DNA of 64,000 nucleotides from Micromonospora terminaliae (GTDB lineage: Bacteria > Actinomycetota > Actinomycetes > Mycobacteriales > Micromonosporaceae): positions 6,528,001 through 6,592,000 of the forward strand of contig NZ_CP045309.1 of assembly GCF_009671205.1 (NCBI RefSeq), given 5' to 3'. Under the pieces are notes generated by a model that was given only the letters and a program-made list of their open reading frames with translations, searched no databases and was not told where the DNA came from. Positions 45,637 through 53,181 of this stretch are shown one piece after another. Each line of letters begins with the position of its first letter. Position 1 is the stretch's first letter. Made by a program: the position numbers and the translations under genes.

Positions 45637-46620
45637 ATGCGTCGCTCTCTCGCCCTGCTCGGGCTGCCGCTCCTGGTCCTGGCCGGCTGCGCCGCGCCCG
45701 GCGCCGACCCGGCCGCCCCGCCGGCCGCCGGCCCGGGCGGCGCGTCCGTCTCCGGTCCGGACCACCGCTGGGAGGCGTTCGGCCAGCGGGCCACCGAGGT
45801 GGCCGACGCGTGGCGCCCGGGCCCCGTGTGGCGCAGCGGGTACGTCCCGCTCGACGAGGCCACCGTGCTGGTCGGTGACCCGGGCTTCACCGACGAGACG
45901 AAACAGGCCTTCCTCAACGGCTGGTACCGGGACCAGACCGCCCTGCCGACCGCCCGGCCCGCCGACGGGACGATCCGCTTCCCGGACGGCGTCCTGCGCG
46001 TCCCGCTGGTCAGCGCCGCGGACGCGTACGCCCAGCTGGACCAGGGCGACCCGCCGCCCTGCGAGGGCCGGCCCAGCACACTCGGGCCGGGGCGGCCCAA
46101 GGGCGGCCCGACCATCGAGCCCGGCCCGGACGGCTGGGTCGCCACCCAGGCGCCCAGCCCGTGCATCCCGCTCACGGTCACCGGAGTGACGCTGGGCGGC
46201 GCGCCGGTGCGGACCAGCCGGGGTGAGGCCACCGTGCCGGCCTGGCTGTTCACCGTGGAGGGTCTCCGGGCGCCGGTGGCCCGCCTCGCCGTCGCGCCGA
46301 GCGCGGTCGGCACGGCGCCGGAGGGGACCGCGCCGAGCCGCCCGGTCGACGACGGGATCGTGGGGGCCCTGGACCTGCGGGCGGTGACCGGCAACCGGGT
46401 CGACTACCGGGTCGGGACCGGGGCCTGCGACGGGGAGCCCACGCCGCTGGTGCTGGAGCGGGACGACGTGGTGGTGATCGGCGGCGGGGTGGTCCGCTCG
46501 ACCGGACCCTGCACCATGCAGCTCGTCATGAAGCCGGTGAGCGTCACGCTCAAGGCGCCCCTCGGCGGCCGGGCGGTGCTCGACGCGGCCAGCGGCACGC
46601 CGCTCCTCGTGCGCCGCTGA
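45637..46620 (+). CDS. Hypothetical lipoprotein
   Basis: The 327-residue protein has a signal peptide with lipobox LVLAGC (Cys near residue 18), then a Pro/Ala-rich linker. A soluble extracytoplasmic domain contains four Cys (CEG, CIPL, ACDGE, PCTMQ) that could form disulfides. WRSGYVPLDEATVLVG and GTIRFPDGVLRVPLVS suggest a beta-rich fold. The ATG at 45637 has GGAGGG upstream with a long spacer. No family recognised; surface location is supported by the lipobox only. Confidence 0.75.
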   Translation: MRRSLALLGLPLLVLAGCAAPGADPAAPPAAGPGGASVSGPDHRWEAFGQRATEVADAWRPGPVWRSGYVPLDEATVLVGDPGFTDETKQAFLNGWYRDQTALPTARPADGTIRFPDGVLRVPLVSAADAYAQLDQGDPPPCEGRPSTLGPGRPKGGPTIEPGPDGWVATQAPSPCIPLTVTGVTLGGAPVRTSRGEATVPAWLFTVEGLRAPVARLAVAPSAVGTAPEGTAPSRPVDDGIVGALDLRAVTGNRVDYRVGTGACDGEPTPLVLERDDVVVIGGGVVRSTGPCTMQLVMKPVSVTLKAPLGGRAVLDAASGTPLLVRR

Positions 46621-46623
46621 CCG

Positions 46624-48219
46624 CTAGAGGATCCGCGGCACGTCGGTGCTGATCGGCACCGGCAGCACGGTCGGCCGGTCGGCCGCCAGCGCGGCGGCCA
46701 GCGCCGGGCCGATCCCGTCCGGCGACTCCACCACCTCGGCCGCGCAGCCGTAGCCGCGCGCCACCGCGGTGACGTCCAGCCCCGGCAGGTCCAGCGCCGG
46801 CACCCCGGGCGTGTGCTTCAGCTCGGCGAACGCCTTGAGGATCGCGTACTGCCGGTTGACCGGGACCACGACGGGGAGCGGCAGGCCGAGCTGCGCGGCG
46901 GTCCACAACGCCTGCACCGAGTAGTGGAAGGAGCCGTCGCCGACCACCGCGACCACCGGCCGGCCGCGCCCGGTGTCCCGCTCGGCCAGCGCGATGCCCA
47001 CCGCCGCCGGCAGGCCGAAACCCAGGCCGCCGCTGGCCATCGTGAAGTACGAGCGGGGCCGGCCGATCCGCAACCGGCGGCGCAGCGCGGCCAGGTTGGA
47101 CGGGGACTCCTGCACGAGCACCCCGTCGGCCGGCCACTGCCCGGCCAGCGCGGCGAAGAGGGCGTCGGCGCTCGGGGGATCGGCCGCCTCGGGTGGCGCC
47201 GGGGTCTCCCGGGCCGGCGGCGGGGGACGATCCGTCGGGGGCAGCAGCTCCACGAGCCCGGCCATGGCCAGCCCGGCCTCGCCGAGCAGGCTCTCGCCGA
47301 CCGGGGCCCGGGCCGCCTCGTCCGGGTCGTCGGTGACGTGCAGCAGCCGGGCGTCGCCGGGCAGGTAGTCACCCGGCACGTGCGGGTAGTAGCGGAACAC
47401 CGGGGCGCCGACCACCAGCACCGTGTCGTGGCCGCGCAGCGCCTCGCTCAGCGGGCCGATCGCGTACGGCAGGACGCCCCGGAACTGCGGATGGTCCTCG
47501 GGGAAGACGGCCCGCTCCGGCGCCGGGGCGGCCCAGACCGGCGCGGCCAGCCGCTCGGCCAACGCCACGGCGGCCGGCCAGGCGTCGGACCGGTCCACCG
47601 CCGCGCCCAGCACCAGCACCGGAGCCCGTGAGGCGGCCAGCGTGGCGGCGAAACCGCGCAGCCGGTCCGGGTCCGGCGCGATCCGGGTGGCCACCGTCCG
47701 CACCTGCGGCGGCGGGTCGGCGGGCCGGTCCCAGTCGTCCATGGGCAGGGACAGGAAGACCGGCCCGGTCGGTGGCTGCACCGCCGCGGCGTACGCCCGC
47801 ATGAAGGCCGCCGGGATGTCCTGGGCGCGTGCCGGCTCGTGGGCCCACTTCACGTACGGGTGGACCAGCTCGACCGCCCGGGGGCTGGCCAGGCGGGGCT
47901 CGATCAGCAGCATCTCCCGGGTCTGCTGGCCGGCGGTGACGATCAGCGGCGTCCGGTTGTGCCAGGCGGTGACCAGGTTGCCCATGCCGTTGCCGGTGCC
48001 CGGGGCGGTGTGCAGGTTGACGTGGGCGGGGCGGCCGGTGGCCTGCGCGTAGCCGTCGGCCATGGCCACGGCCGACGCCTCCTGGAGCGCGTGCACGTAG
48101 CGGAAGTCGGCCGGGAAGTCGGTGAGGAACGGTTCCTCGGTGGAGCCGGGATTGCCGAACACGGTGGTCAGGCCCAGCGCGCGGAGCAGGTCGTAGGTCG
48201 TCTCGCGGACCGTTGCCAT
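46624..48219 (-). CDS. Benzoylformate decarboxylase-like ThDP enzyme
   Basis: The 531-residue thiamine-diphosphate enzyme resembles benzoylformate decarboxylase (2-keto-acid decarboxylation). The N-terminus aligns with no gap to my memory of the Pseudomonas enzyme: Ser26 in FGNPGSTEE, Glu47 in LQEASAVAMADGYAQ, His70 in VNLHTAPGTGNGMGN. The ThDP motif is GDGSFHYSVQALWTAAQLG followed by Asn. The position matching His281 (FRYH) is Tyr here (FRYYPH), with a His two residues later. Substrate specificity may therefore differ. Acting alone, it is convergent with the lipoprotein gene. Confidence 0.82.
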   Translation of the reverse strand: MATVRETTYDLLRALGLTTVFGNPGSTEEPFLTDFPADFRYVHALQEASAVAMADGYAQATGRPAHVNLHTAPGTGNGMGNLVTAWHNRTPLIVTAGQQTREMLLIEPRLASPRAVELVHPYVKWAHEPARAQDIPAAFMRAYAAAVQPPTGPVFLSLPMDDWDRPADPPPQVRTVATRIAPDPDRLRGFAATLAASRAPVLVLGAAVDRSDAWPAAVALAERLAAPVWAAPAPERAVFPEDHPQFRGVLPYAIGPLSEALRGHDTVLVVGAPVFRYYPHVPGDYLPGDARLLHVTDDPDEAARAPVGESLLGEAGLAMAGLVELLPPTDRPPPPARETPAPPEAADPPSADALFAALAGQWPADGVLVQESPSNLAALRRRLRIGRPRSYFTMASGGLGFGLPAAVGIALAERDTGRGRPVVAVVGDGSFHYSVQALWTAAQLGLPLPVVVPVNRQYAILKAFAELKHTPGVPALDLPGLDVTAVARGYGCAAEVVESPDGIGPALAAALAADRPTVLPVPISTDVPRIL

Positions 48220-48328
48220 CGCCGGCTGCCTCCCGTCCCCCGCGCGTGCCGGGGACGGCCCCGTGATCAGCTCCCCGACCAGCCGAATCTATCGGGCCGA
48301 GGGTGACTTTTCGGGCGCTTCCCAGCGC

Positions 48329-49132
48329 TCAGGGTAGCGGGAACGGAAGCTTGATCCCGTCCAGCGCCCGCCCGCAGGGGCAGTCCCGTTCGGTGGGCAG
48401 CGCGGCGACCGCGTCCAGCAGCACCCCGCGCAGCCGGTCCGTGTTCTCCGCGAAGACCCGGAAGACCTCCTCCTGGGTGACCGACTCGCCCGCCTCGACG
48501 CCCGCGTCCAGGTCGGTGACCAGGGCGATCGAGGTGTAGCAGAGGGCCAGCTCGCGGGCGAGCACCGCCTCCGGGTGCCCGGTCATGTTGACCACCGTGC
48601 CGCCCATCGAGGCGTACCAGCGCGACTCCGCCCGGGTGGAGAAGCGCGGCCCCTCGACCACCACCACGGTGCCGCCGTCCACCGCGGGCACGCCACGCCC
48701 GGCCGCCGCGTCGAGCAGCGTCCGCCGCCCGGCCGGGCAGTACGGGTCGGCGAAGGAGACGTGCACCGCACCCTGGTCGTAGTAGGTCTGGGTGCGCCCG
48801 CTGGTGCGGTCGACGAGCTGATCGGGCACCACGAACGTGCCCGGGCCCAGCTCCGGCCGCAGCCCGCCGACGGCGCAGGGCGCCAGCACCTGGCGTACGC
48901 CCAGGGACCGCAGCGCCCAGAGGTTGGCCCGGTAGGGGATCAGGTGCGGCGGGTAGCGGTGATCCCGCCCGTGGCGGGGCAGGAACGCCACCCGCCGGCC
49001 GGCCACCTCGGCGATCGTGACCGGGTCCGACGGCGCGCCGTACGGCGTCTCCAGCACGTGTTCGGTGGCGCCGTCGAGCAGGGCGTAGAGGCCCGACCCG
49101 CCGATCACCGCCAGTTCGGCCGTAGCCGCCAT
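48329..49132 (-). CDS. mtnP: S-methyl-5'-thioadenosine phosphorylase
   Basis: MTA phosphorylase (267 residues) cleaves methylthioadenosine from polyamine and quorum-signal synthesis into adenine and methylthioribose-1-phosphate. Motifs include AVIGGSGLYAL, FLPRHGRDHRYPPHLIPYRANLWAL, VEGPRFSTRAESRWY, VVNMTGHPEAVLARE, and VTDLDAG, typical of the MTAP/PNP family. ATG 49132 begins MAATAELAVIGGSG. Some relatives act on inosine, so substrate is probable but not proven. It complements ahcY in recycling SAM by-products. Confidence 0.9.
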   Translation of the reverse strand: MAATAELAVIGGSGLYALLDGATEHVLETPYGAPSDPVTIAEVAGRRVAFLPRHGRDHRYPPHLIPYRANLWALRSLGVRQVLAPCAVGGLRPELGPGTFVVPDQLVDRTSGRTQTYYDQGAVHVSFADPYCPAGRRTLLDAAAGRGVPAVDGGTVVVVEGPRFSTRAESRWYASMGGTVVNMTGHPEAVLARELALCYTSIALVTDLDAGVEAGESVTQEEVFRVFAENTDRLRGVLLDAVAALPTERDCPCGRALDGIKLPFPLP

Positions 49133-49218
49133 CCGGCCCTCCCTCGATCCGTGGCGATCACCCGCCGGTCAGACCTTAGCCACCGGGCGGGGCGCAGGCT
49201 ATGGTGCCTTGCATGGCG

Positions 49219-49248
49219 TTGACAGCGCGGCTGGTCGCGGCGTACGGC
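49219..49248 (+). promoter_or_regulatory. YqgE/AlgH gene promoter, leaderless
   Basis: TTGACA (49219-49224) and TACGGC (49243-49248) are spaced 18 bases. GTG 49255 is six bases after the -10, so the start of transcription coincides with the start codon. Confidence 0.65.
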
Positions 49249-49254
49249 TGACGG

Positions 49255-49854
49255 GTGTCGGACATGCAGGGTGAGGGACAGGCGATCGGTGGCCGAGCCA
49301 TGGATTCCATGACCGGGCGGCTGCTGGTCGCGACGCCTGCGCTGAAGGACCCGAACTTCGACCGCACGGTCGTGCTGCTGGTGGCCCACGAGCCCGGTGG
49401 CGCCCTCGGCGTCGTGCTGAACCGGGCCACCGAGGTCCCGGTGGCCGACGTCCTGGGCGACTGGAGCGACCTGGCCCGCCACCCCGCGGTGCTCTTCGAG
49501 GGCGGCCCCGTGCAGCCCGACTCGGCCATCTGCCTGGCCCGGATGCGTCACCCGATCAAGCCGGTGAAGGGCTTCCACCGGGTCTCCGGCGCGGTGGGCA
49601 CCATCGACCTCTCGGTCGACCCGGAGAAGCTGCGCGACGCCGTCGGGGGGATCCGGGTCTTCGCCGGCTATTCCGGCTGGGGCGCCGGGCAGCTGGAGCG
49701 GGAGATCGAGGACGGCTCCTGGTTCGTGCTCGACGCCCTCCCCGGCGACGCCTTCGTCGACCGCCCGGACGACCTCTGGCCCATGGTGCTGCGCCGACAG
49801 GGCGGCATGATGGCGGCGGTCGCCCACTTCCCCCCGGATGTGGCCCTGAACTGA
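49255..49854 (+). CDS. YqgE/AlgH family protein
   Basis: The 199-residue protein shows the UPF0301 pattern: MTGRLLVATPALKDPNFDRTVVLLVAHEPGGALGVVLNRATE, then VLFEGGPVQPDSAICL and GYSGWGAGQLEREIEDGSWFV. The function is not settled despite the AlgH name from alginate regulation. GTG 49255 is chosen because a good promoter places its transcription start there; ATG 49264 and ATG 49300 are possible later starts, the last nearer the family core. Confidence 0.9.
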   Translation: MSDMQGEGQAIGGRAMDSMTGRLLVATPALKDPNFDRTVVLLVAHEPGGALGVVLNRATEVPVADVLGDWSDLARHPAVLFEGGPVQPDSAICLARMRHPIKPVKGFHRVSGAVGTIDLSVDPEKLRDAVGGIRVFAGYSGWGAGQLEREIEDGSWFVLDALPGDAFVDRPDDLWPMVLRRQGGMMAAVAHFPPDVALN

Positions 49855-49943
49855 GTGGCCGGCCGGGGTACCCCGCGAGATGACCATGCCGACCGGCGTG
49901 TGTATAGTTCTCTCCGTGCCCGGGCGACCGGGGACAACCGCAA

Positions 49944-50016
49944 GGGGCCGTGGCGCAGCTGGTAGCGCACCACACTGGCAGTGTGGGGGTCAGGGGTTCG
50001 AGTCCCCTCGGCTCCA
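49944..50016 (+). tRNA. tRNA-Ala(GGC)
   Basis: Acceptor GGGGCCG (49944-49950) pairs with CGGCTCC (50009-50015) with one G-U. The anticodon loop CTGGCAG (49975-49981) gives anticodon GGC for GCC codons; GGTTCGAGTCCCC is the T arm. CCA is not encoded. An AlaRS G3-U70 identity pair is present. Confidence 0.97.
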
Positions 50017-50028
50017 CCCTTCACGATC

Positions 50029-50061
50029 AGGGCGTTCGTCGGACACGACGGACGCCCTTTG
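50029..50061 (+). terminator. tRNA-Ala terminator
   Basis: AGGGCGTTCGTCG (50029-50041) pairs with CGACGGACGCCCT (50046-50058) with one U-G, loop GACA, followed by TTGTC, twelve bases past the tRNA end. Confidence 0.88.
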
Positions 50062-50304
50062 TCGTATTCGGAGCCGGAAGTAAGCGAGGCTGGTTCCCCT
50101 CGCCCCACGGCGCGTCCTCCATCACTCCCGCTGCCGGTACGGGTCGCGTGGGCATGACGTGGCTGCAGCTGTTCATGTGACCTCCGATCCCGCAGTGACC
50201 GAGGAGTTCCCTGAGCACTCGGGGGTGAAGGCTTGAAGCGGGCTGCTGCGCCATCAAGGTCCGGCTTATGCTGGCCTGCCTCGTGCCACTGATCTCAGCG
50301 AAGG
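50062..50304. other. Non-coding stretch between tRNA-Ala and hypothetical gene
   Basis: No gene is supported. Composition is lower in GC than neighbours. A -10-like TATGCT (50267-50272) lies before the next gene. A segment near 50092 resembles the tRNA 3' end loosely. Confidence 0.5.
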
Positions 50305-50310
50305 ATGGAC

Positions 50311-50700
50311 ATGGAAAACCTGCTCGTGGTGGGAGTGGTCATCGCCGCTCTCCTAGCGGTGCTGCTGCTCATGGGGCTGCGGAAGGGTAGGCGGGTACGC
50401 GCGATGGTCAAGAACTCCCCTCAGCTTCCTCCTGACCAGCTACGCGCCATGGGCATGTCGGTATTGGCCAAGCTCGTCGAGCAAGGCGCCGGCAAGGATG
50501 GCTACGTGGCAGTGCTCCCCGCGCTCACGTCCCTGAAGATCCGCCCCATGTCCCGTGAACACGTCGACGTCACGACGTACCTGCTGGGCCACGGCTTCGT
50601 TGTGGAGAAGTCGGGTGAGCCGGTGCTGGTCAATGTGATGGTCACGGACGCCGGCCGTGCTGCACGTGACGCAGGACGTTCCCTTGCGACTGAGCCGTGA
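50311..50700 (+). CDS. Hypothetical single-pass membrane protein
   Basis: The 129-residue protein starts with a transmembrane helix (LLVVGVVIAALLAVLLLMG) and a short basic stop-transfer (RKGRRVRAM). A cytoplasmic helical domain of about 95 residues has LPPDQLRAMGMSVLAKLVEQG, LPALTSLKIRPMSREHVDVTTYLLGHGF and a final NVMVTDAGRAARDAG. The end looks like a winged-helix C-terminal, so a DNA or protein-binding role is possible. ATG 50311 follows GAAGG; ATG 50305 would add two residues. Unrecognised. It stands alone beside the tRNA. Confidence 0.65.
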   Translation: MENLLVVGVVIAALLAVLLLMGLRKGRRVRAMVKNSPQLPPDQLRAMGMSVLAKLVEQGAGKDGYVAVLPALTSLKIRPMSREHVDVTTYLLGHGFVVEKSGEPVLVNVMVTDAGRAARDAGRSLATEP

Positions 50701-50769
50701 TGACGACCAGCTGACCCCAGCTCGCGCGCCCTCCTGAGCCGCCTCGACCCGTGAACGACGACAGCCTGG

Positions 50770-51471
50770 TCAAGGTTGGGCGGGAGCCGTCGATGTCCGG
50801 AGCAGTCCGGTCGCGCCCGCGCCGGCCAGCAGGCCGAGTGCCAGCGCCCCGATCAACCGGGTCCCCGTGGTGTGCGGCAGGAACGCGCCCGGCAACCGCG
50901 CGGCGACGAGCGCCCCGGCGGCGGCCACCGCGCCGGCGACGGCCCAGAACAGCCGGGGCCGCGCCGGGACCCGCGGAGGCTCGCCGTGCCACGCCCGCAG
51001 CAGCCCGCGCCGACCGATGTGTGCCGCGAGGGCCAGCGCCGCCAGCGCGCCGAGCGCGGTCGAGGCCACGTCGAACACGGGTGCGTTCTCGGTCACGCGA
51101 TCCCACGCCTGGTGGGTGCCGGCCGCGAGCACGGCCGAGAGCGCGGTGACCGCCAGGCGGGGCCGGGACAGCCCGAGCACGCCGTAGTCGCGGAGGGCCA
51201 GCGCCGCGGGCCGGGACGGCAGGTGGGCGGCGACGGCCGGCGCGGCCCGGCGTACGAGGGCCGCGCAGAGCAGCGTCACGGGCAGGCAGAACAGCACGAG
51301 CCCGGCCGGCTGGTGCGAGAGCGGGAACACGGGCAGCCCCGAGCCGTCGAGGGCGTACGCCAGGTCCGGTGCGGCCGAGCCGACGACGAGGGCAACGCCG
51401 TCGAACCAGCCGGGCCGCCAGAGCTTGAGCGGCAGCGGCGGCGCGGCGTGTGAGGGGAACGTCAGGGGCAC
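50770..51471 (-). CDS. DUF4184 family membrane protein
   Basis: The 233-residue protein starts MPLTFPSHAAPPLPLKLW and contains WFDGVALVVGSAAPDLAY, both typical of DUF4184. It has about six transmembrane helices with HQPAGLVLF and THQAWD, where His residues face the membrane surface. GTG 51471 is the first start in the conserved block. The family is sometimes near phospholipase-like or hydrolase genes, but its role is unknown. Confidence 0.85.
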   Translation of the reverse strand: MPLTFPSHAAPPLPLKLWRPGWFDGVALVVGSAAPDLAYALDGSGLPVFPLSHQPAGLVLFCLPVTLLCAALVRRAAPAVAAHLPSRPAALALRDYGVLGLSRPRLAVTALSAVLAAGTHQAWDRVTENAPVFDVASTALGALAALALAAHIGRRGLLRAWHGEPPRVPARPRLFWAVAGAVAAAGALVAARLPGAFLPHTTGTRLIGALALGLLAGAGATGLLRTSTAPAQP

Positions 51472-51556
51472 GGGTTCTTTCTAGCCGAAGACTGGTGGAC
51501 CCGCTCGCACGACGGAGAGCCGGAGGAGAAGCCCGGCTGATCCCTAACATGGGCTC

Positions 51557-51898
51557 GTGACCGTAGATCTGTTCGCGGGTCTGCCCGTCCGCGACTACCG
51601 TGCGGCGGCGGCCTGGTACGAGCGACTCCTCGGCGCCCCACCCTCGTTCCTGCCGAACGACACCGAGGCGGTGTGGGAGCTCGCCGAGCACCGGTACGTG
51701 TACATCGAGGTGCGGCCCGAGCACGCCGGGCACGCCATGCACACCGTCTTCGTCGACGACCTAGACGCCCGTCTCGCGCAGATCGCCGACCGGGGCCTGA
51801 CGCCGGCCGAGCGCGAGACCTACGACAACGGGGTCCGCAAGGCCATCTTCCGCGACCCGGACGGCAACGAGATCGGCTTCGGCGGCGGCCCGGCCTGA
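51557..51898 (+). CDS. VOC superfamily (glyoxalase-like) protein
   Basis: The 113-residue protein is one VOC domain: LFAGLPVRDYRAAAAWYERLLGAPPSFL, YVYIEVRPEHAGHAMHTVFVDDLDARLAQI, and IFRDPDGNEIGFGG. The Glu of DPDGNEIGF and the His of AGHAMH are potential metal ligands. GTG 51557 is six bases after TAACAT (51545-51550), suggesting a leaderless transcript. Substrate is unknown; resistance, dioxygenase and isomerase roles all occur in the family. Confidence 0.88.
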   Translation: MTVDLFAGLPVRDYRAAAAWYERLLGAPPSFLPNDTEAVWELAEHRYVYIEVRPEHAGHAMHTVFVDDLDARLAQIADRGLTPAERETYDNGVRKAIFRDPDGNEIGFGGGPA

Positions 51899-51913
51899 CC
51901 GGAGCCGGCCGGT

Positions 51914-51945
51914 GGCGGCGTCCGCCCTGCCGGACGGACGCCGCC
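51914..51945. terminator. Hairpin between VOC and glycerophosphodiesterase genes
   Basis: GGCGGCGTCCG (51914-51924) pairs with CGGACGCCGCC (51935-51945), in the 54-base gap between convergent genes; it can serve both. Confidence 0.75.
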
Positions 51946-51952
51946 GGTGGAG

Positions 51953-53020
51953 TCAACGCGGCTGGTACGCCTTCGGCAGGCGCATGCCCCGCTCGGCCAT
52001 GAGCTGCCGCACGCGGTTCGGGTAGTTCGTGATGATCCCGTCGACGCCCAGGTCCATCAGCGCCGCCACGGTCGCCGGGTCGTCGCAGGTCCACGGCACG
52101 ACCTTCAGGCCGCGGGCGTGCGCGTCGGCGATCATCTTCGCGTCCGGGTACAGCCGGAAGGCCGGATCGGCGATCGTGCCGTTCTGCGGGAAGCCGTAGT
52201 TGGGGGAGAGGGCGGTCACACCGGGGATGGCGGCCGCCGCGCGGACGAAGTCGCCGCCGAAGTCGTCCGCGTCCAGGCCGCCCAGCCAGGGCGAGGCGCC
52301 GGGCTTGCCGACCTGGAGGAAGTCGTAGTTGGTGAGCGCCACCAGCGGCCACCGCGGCGCGAGCCCGTGCATCACCCGCAGCGCACCCCAGTCGAACGAC
52401 TGGATGGTGACCTGGTCCTCGATGCCCGAGGCGCGGATCTCCTCGAAGACCCGGCGGACGAACAGCTCGCGCGGTGCGGTCTGCTCGGGCGCGCCGGCCT
52501 CCACCTTCGTCTCGATGTTCAGCGTGAGCTGGTGGGCGCGCCAGCTCTTCACGAGGCCCAGCACGTCCCGCAGCTCGGCCATCCGGACACCGGCGATCTG
52601 CTCCTGCTCCGGGAAGCCGGGCAGCTGCTGGTAGCCGCAGTCCATGGTCTTGATCTGGGCCAGGGTCAGGTCCTTGATGTACTTCCCGACGTACGGGTAC
52701 AGCGGGTCGCCCGGGGTCACCGGGCCGGTGTCGCGGCACTTCTGCGCACTGACCTGCCGGTCGTGCGTGACGACCACCTTCTCGTCCCGGGTGACCTGGG
52801 TGTCCAGCTCCAGCGTGGTGACGCCGAGGCGCATTGCCTTGGCGAAGCCGGCCAGGGTCTCCTCGGTGGTGAGCCCGATCCCGCCCCGGTGCGCCTGCAG
52901 GTCGAAGTGGGTCTTCTGCGGCAGCACGCCGGGGCCTCCGGCGGGAGCCGCGTGGGCGGCCGTGGGCACGGCCAGCACCGCCCCGGCGGCCAGCACCGTC
53001 ATGAGCTGACGGACGGACAT
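51953..53020 (-). CDS. Secreted glycerophosphodiester phosphodiesterase
   Basis: The 355-residue enzyme hydrolyses glycerophosphodiesters, releasing glycerol-3-phosphate for phosphate or carbon use. It has a signal peptide (MTVLAAGAVLAVPTAAHA, cleavage near residue 25). The catalytic GDPD motif is QAHRGGIGLTTEETLAGF, then LELDTQVTRDEKVVVTHDRQV (metal Glu/Asp and second His), ETKVEAG, and the C-terminal VVPWTCDDPATVAALMDLGVDGIITNYPNR. ATG 53020 follows GGAGG with a nine-base spacer; the long upstream open frame is discarded. Confidence 0.93.
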   Translation of the reverse strand: MSVRQLMTVLAAGAVLAVPTAAHAAPAGGPGVLPQKTHFDLQAHRGGIGLTTEETLAGFAKAMRLGVTTLELDTQVTRDEKVVVTHDRQVSAQKCRDTGPVTPGDPLYPYVGKYIKDLTLAQIKTMDCGYQQLPGFPEQEQIAGVRMAELRDVLGLVKSWRAHQLTLNIETKVEAGAPEQTAPRELFVRRVFEEIRASGIEDQVTIQSFDWGALRVMHGLAPRWPLVALTNYDFLQVGKPGASPWLGGLDADDFGGDFVRAAAAIPGVTALSPNYGFPQNGTIADPAFRLYPDAKMIADAHARGLKVVPWTCDDPATVAALMDLGVDGIITNYPNRVRQLMAERGMRLPKAYQPR

Positions 53021-53136
53021 GGAAAAACCTCCGCTACTTCGGTTGAACGCGTGCGCAGCCGAAGCTAGGTGCGGGGGCGGTGTCCGCCGTGGCCCTGACG
53101 TGAGGAGACGGTGAACGTTCGCGGGCGCGCTGGGTG

Positions 53137-53180
53137 GCCCCCCGGCCGGGCCACGGCGTGCCGCGGCCCGGCCGGGGGGC
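53137..53180 (-). terminator. Terminator after the DUF4153/4173 gene
   Basis: GCCCCCCGGCCGGGCC (53137-53152) pairs with GGCCCGGCCGGGGGGC (53165-53180) in a perfect 16-bp stem, immediately downstream of the minus-strand stop at 53182. Confidence 0.85.
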
Positions 53181-53181
53181 G

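Noticed and set aside
49999-50110. attL/attR pair around tRNA-Ala
   Set aside because: The second copy near 50092 matches poorly and no integrase is present; only a weak possibility of a remnant remains.
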